From positions 62,001 through 126,000 of the forward strand of contig CAVPGJ010000002.1 in NCBI GenBank assembly GCA_963704005.1: a DNA stretch of 64,000 nt, written 5' to 3'. Positions 63,308 to 64,000 of the stretch are shown piece by piece; positions within the stretch are counted from its first letter, which is position 1; each line of letters opens with the position of its first letter. The translations under genes and the position numbers were made by a program. The DNA is from AC-32 sp963704005 (GTDB lineage: Bacteria > Actinomycetota > Thermoleophilia > Gaiellales > Gaiellaceae). The notes below the pieces were generated by a model. It was given only the letters and a program-made list of their open reading frames with translations. It did no database searches and was not told the origin of the DNA.

Positions 63308-64000
63308 TCAACCAGCCTCACCGCTGAGTCGCGCTTTCAGCTTCGCGAGGCCCGAACCGCGACGGATCCCACGTCGTGCCGTAGTAGTACTCCTCGAGCA
63401 GCGGCATGATCGCGCGCTGCCAGATCCGCTCGAGATCGGGCCCGTTCTCGGGATCAGTCATGAAGTAGGACGGGCCCGATCGCGACCTCGTCGCGCGCGA
63501 TCTCCTCGTTCAGAAGGTCGAGCAGTCGCGCCGCCTCGTCGCCGTGACCGTGCTTCTCGAGCCACTTCGCGAGAACGGAGTTGACTGGCGGAGCCGTCGG
63601 AATGAACGGGACGAAGTAGAAGCGTCGTCGCAGCGCCGCGTCGACGAGGGCGATCGAACGGTCGGCCGTGTTCATCGTGCCGATGAGGAAGAGATTCGGC
63701 GGAAGACTGAACTGCTCTTCCGGCCAGTACTGAAGGCGAACGGCCTTCTGGCGGTACTCGAGCAGGAAGAGCAGCTCACCGAAGATCTTCGGGATGTTGC
63801 CCCGGTTGATCTCGTCGACGATCAGGACGATAGGGATGGCCGGGATCGGCCGCCGCAGCGGCGGCCATGTCACGAAGCGGACCGTTCGTGCGCTCGTACC
63901 GGACACCGTGGGCGCCATCGTCCTCGACCGGGCGGAAGCCGCCGACGAAGTCCTCGTAGCTGTAGGAGGGATGGAACTGGACGATCCGGAAGTCGCCGCC
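63308..64000 (-). CDS. mcrB: McrB-like AAA+ GTPase, 5' end beyond window (frame broken)
   Basis: Motor subunit of McrBC-type restriction. The visible C-terminal half reads VQFHPSYSYEDFVGGFRPV (hallmark of McrB), then after a shift VLIVDEINRGNIPKIFGELLFLLEYR (Walker B and signature), FLIGTMNTADRSIALVDAALRRRFYFVPF (sensor and Arg finger) and SYFMTDPENGPDLERIWQRA near the end. The N-terminal DNA-recognition domain and Walker A are outside the window, so the recognised modification cannot be told. Confidence 0.88.

Overview
High-GC DNA with strongly GC-biased codons. Gene content and order point to an actinobacterium: a DUF177 / SepIVA-like / coaD / rsmD / recG block, an acVLRF1-type gene, and a metK-priA-def-fmt-rsmB-rpe-ribD-ribE-ribBA-ribH block. 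A deep lineage such as Thermoleophilia is an inference. I saw no tRNA, rRNA, CRISPR array, phage or insertion-sequence transposase.

Layout. 1-6.7 kb (minus): ABC-F protein (cut by the window edge), DUF177, nitroreductase, DivIVA-like coiled coil, coaD, rsmD, recG. 6.7-12.8 kb: a two-component pair divergent from a seven-gene redox operon (two small membrane proteins, ApbE, a heme-b membrane protein, 3Fe-4S ferredoxin, its FAD reductase, a membrane peptide). 12.8-16.9 kb: a fatty-acid kinase locus (DegV/FakB, lone receiver, FakA) with Asp23 and L28. 16.9-29 kb: riboflavin, rpe, rsmB, fmt, def, priA and metK, with a ZIP transporter and a DtxR-type regulator inserted. 29-38.8 kb: DUF3352 lipoprotein, gpsA, der, cmk, aroA, tyrA, DAHP synthase, trpS. 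38.8-47 kb: secreted phosphatase-like protein, pseudouridine synthase, scpAB, lgt, ECF sigma with membrane partner. 47-56.6 kb: dnaE, deacetylase, potassium channel, YihY, a collagen-like His-rich secreted protein, acVLRF1, EamA. 56.6-64 kb: a defence-type region with a Phd/PIN toxin-antitoxin pair, an orphan small-gene pair, a large nuclease-helicase, and McrC and McrB (cut by the window end).

Non-coding structure stands out. A dispersed double-hairpin element occurs at six or more intergenic sites and is tandemly amplified at two. In one of these, between asp23 and fakA, the 101-bp period forms a chain of leader peptides linked by ATGA overlaps. Two clusters carry the palindrome GGGGTCAGACCCC. 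A ~169-bp imperfect inverted repeat separates ribE from ribBA.

Many genes at 19-31 kb and 47-64 kb (ribE, rpe, rsmB, fmt, def, priA, ZIP, dtxR, metK, gpsA, dnaE, nuclease-helicase, mcrC, mcrB) are broken by one-base shifts although family motifs continue across frames. These are mostly essential single-copy genes, so consensus errors are the likely cause. I annotate them as single genes with approximate boundaries.
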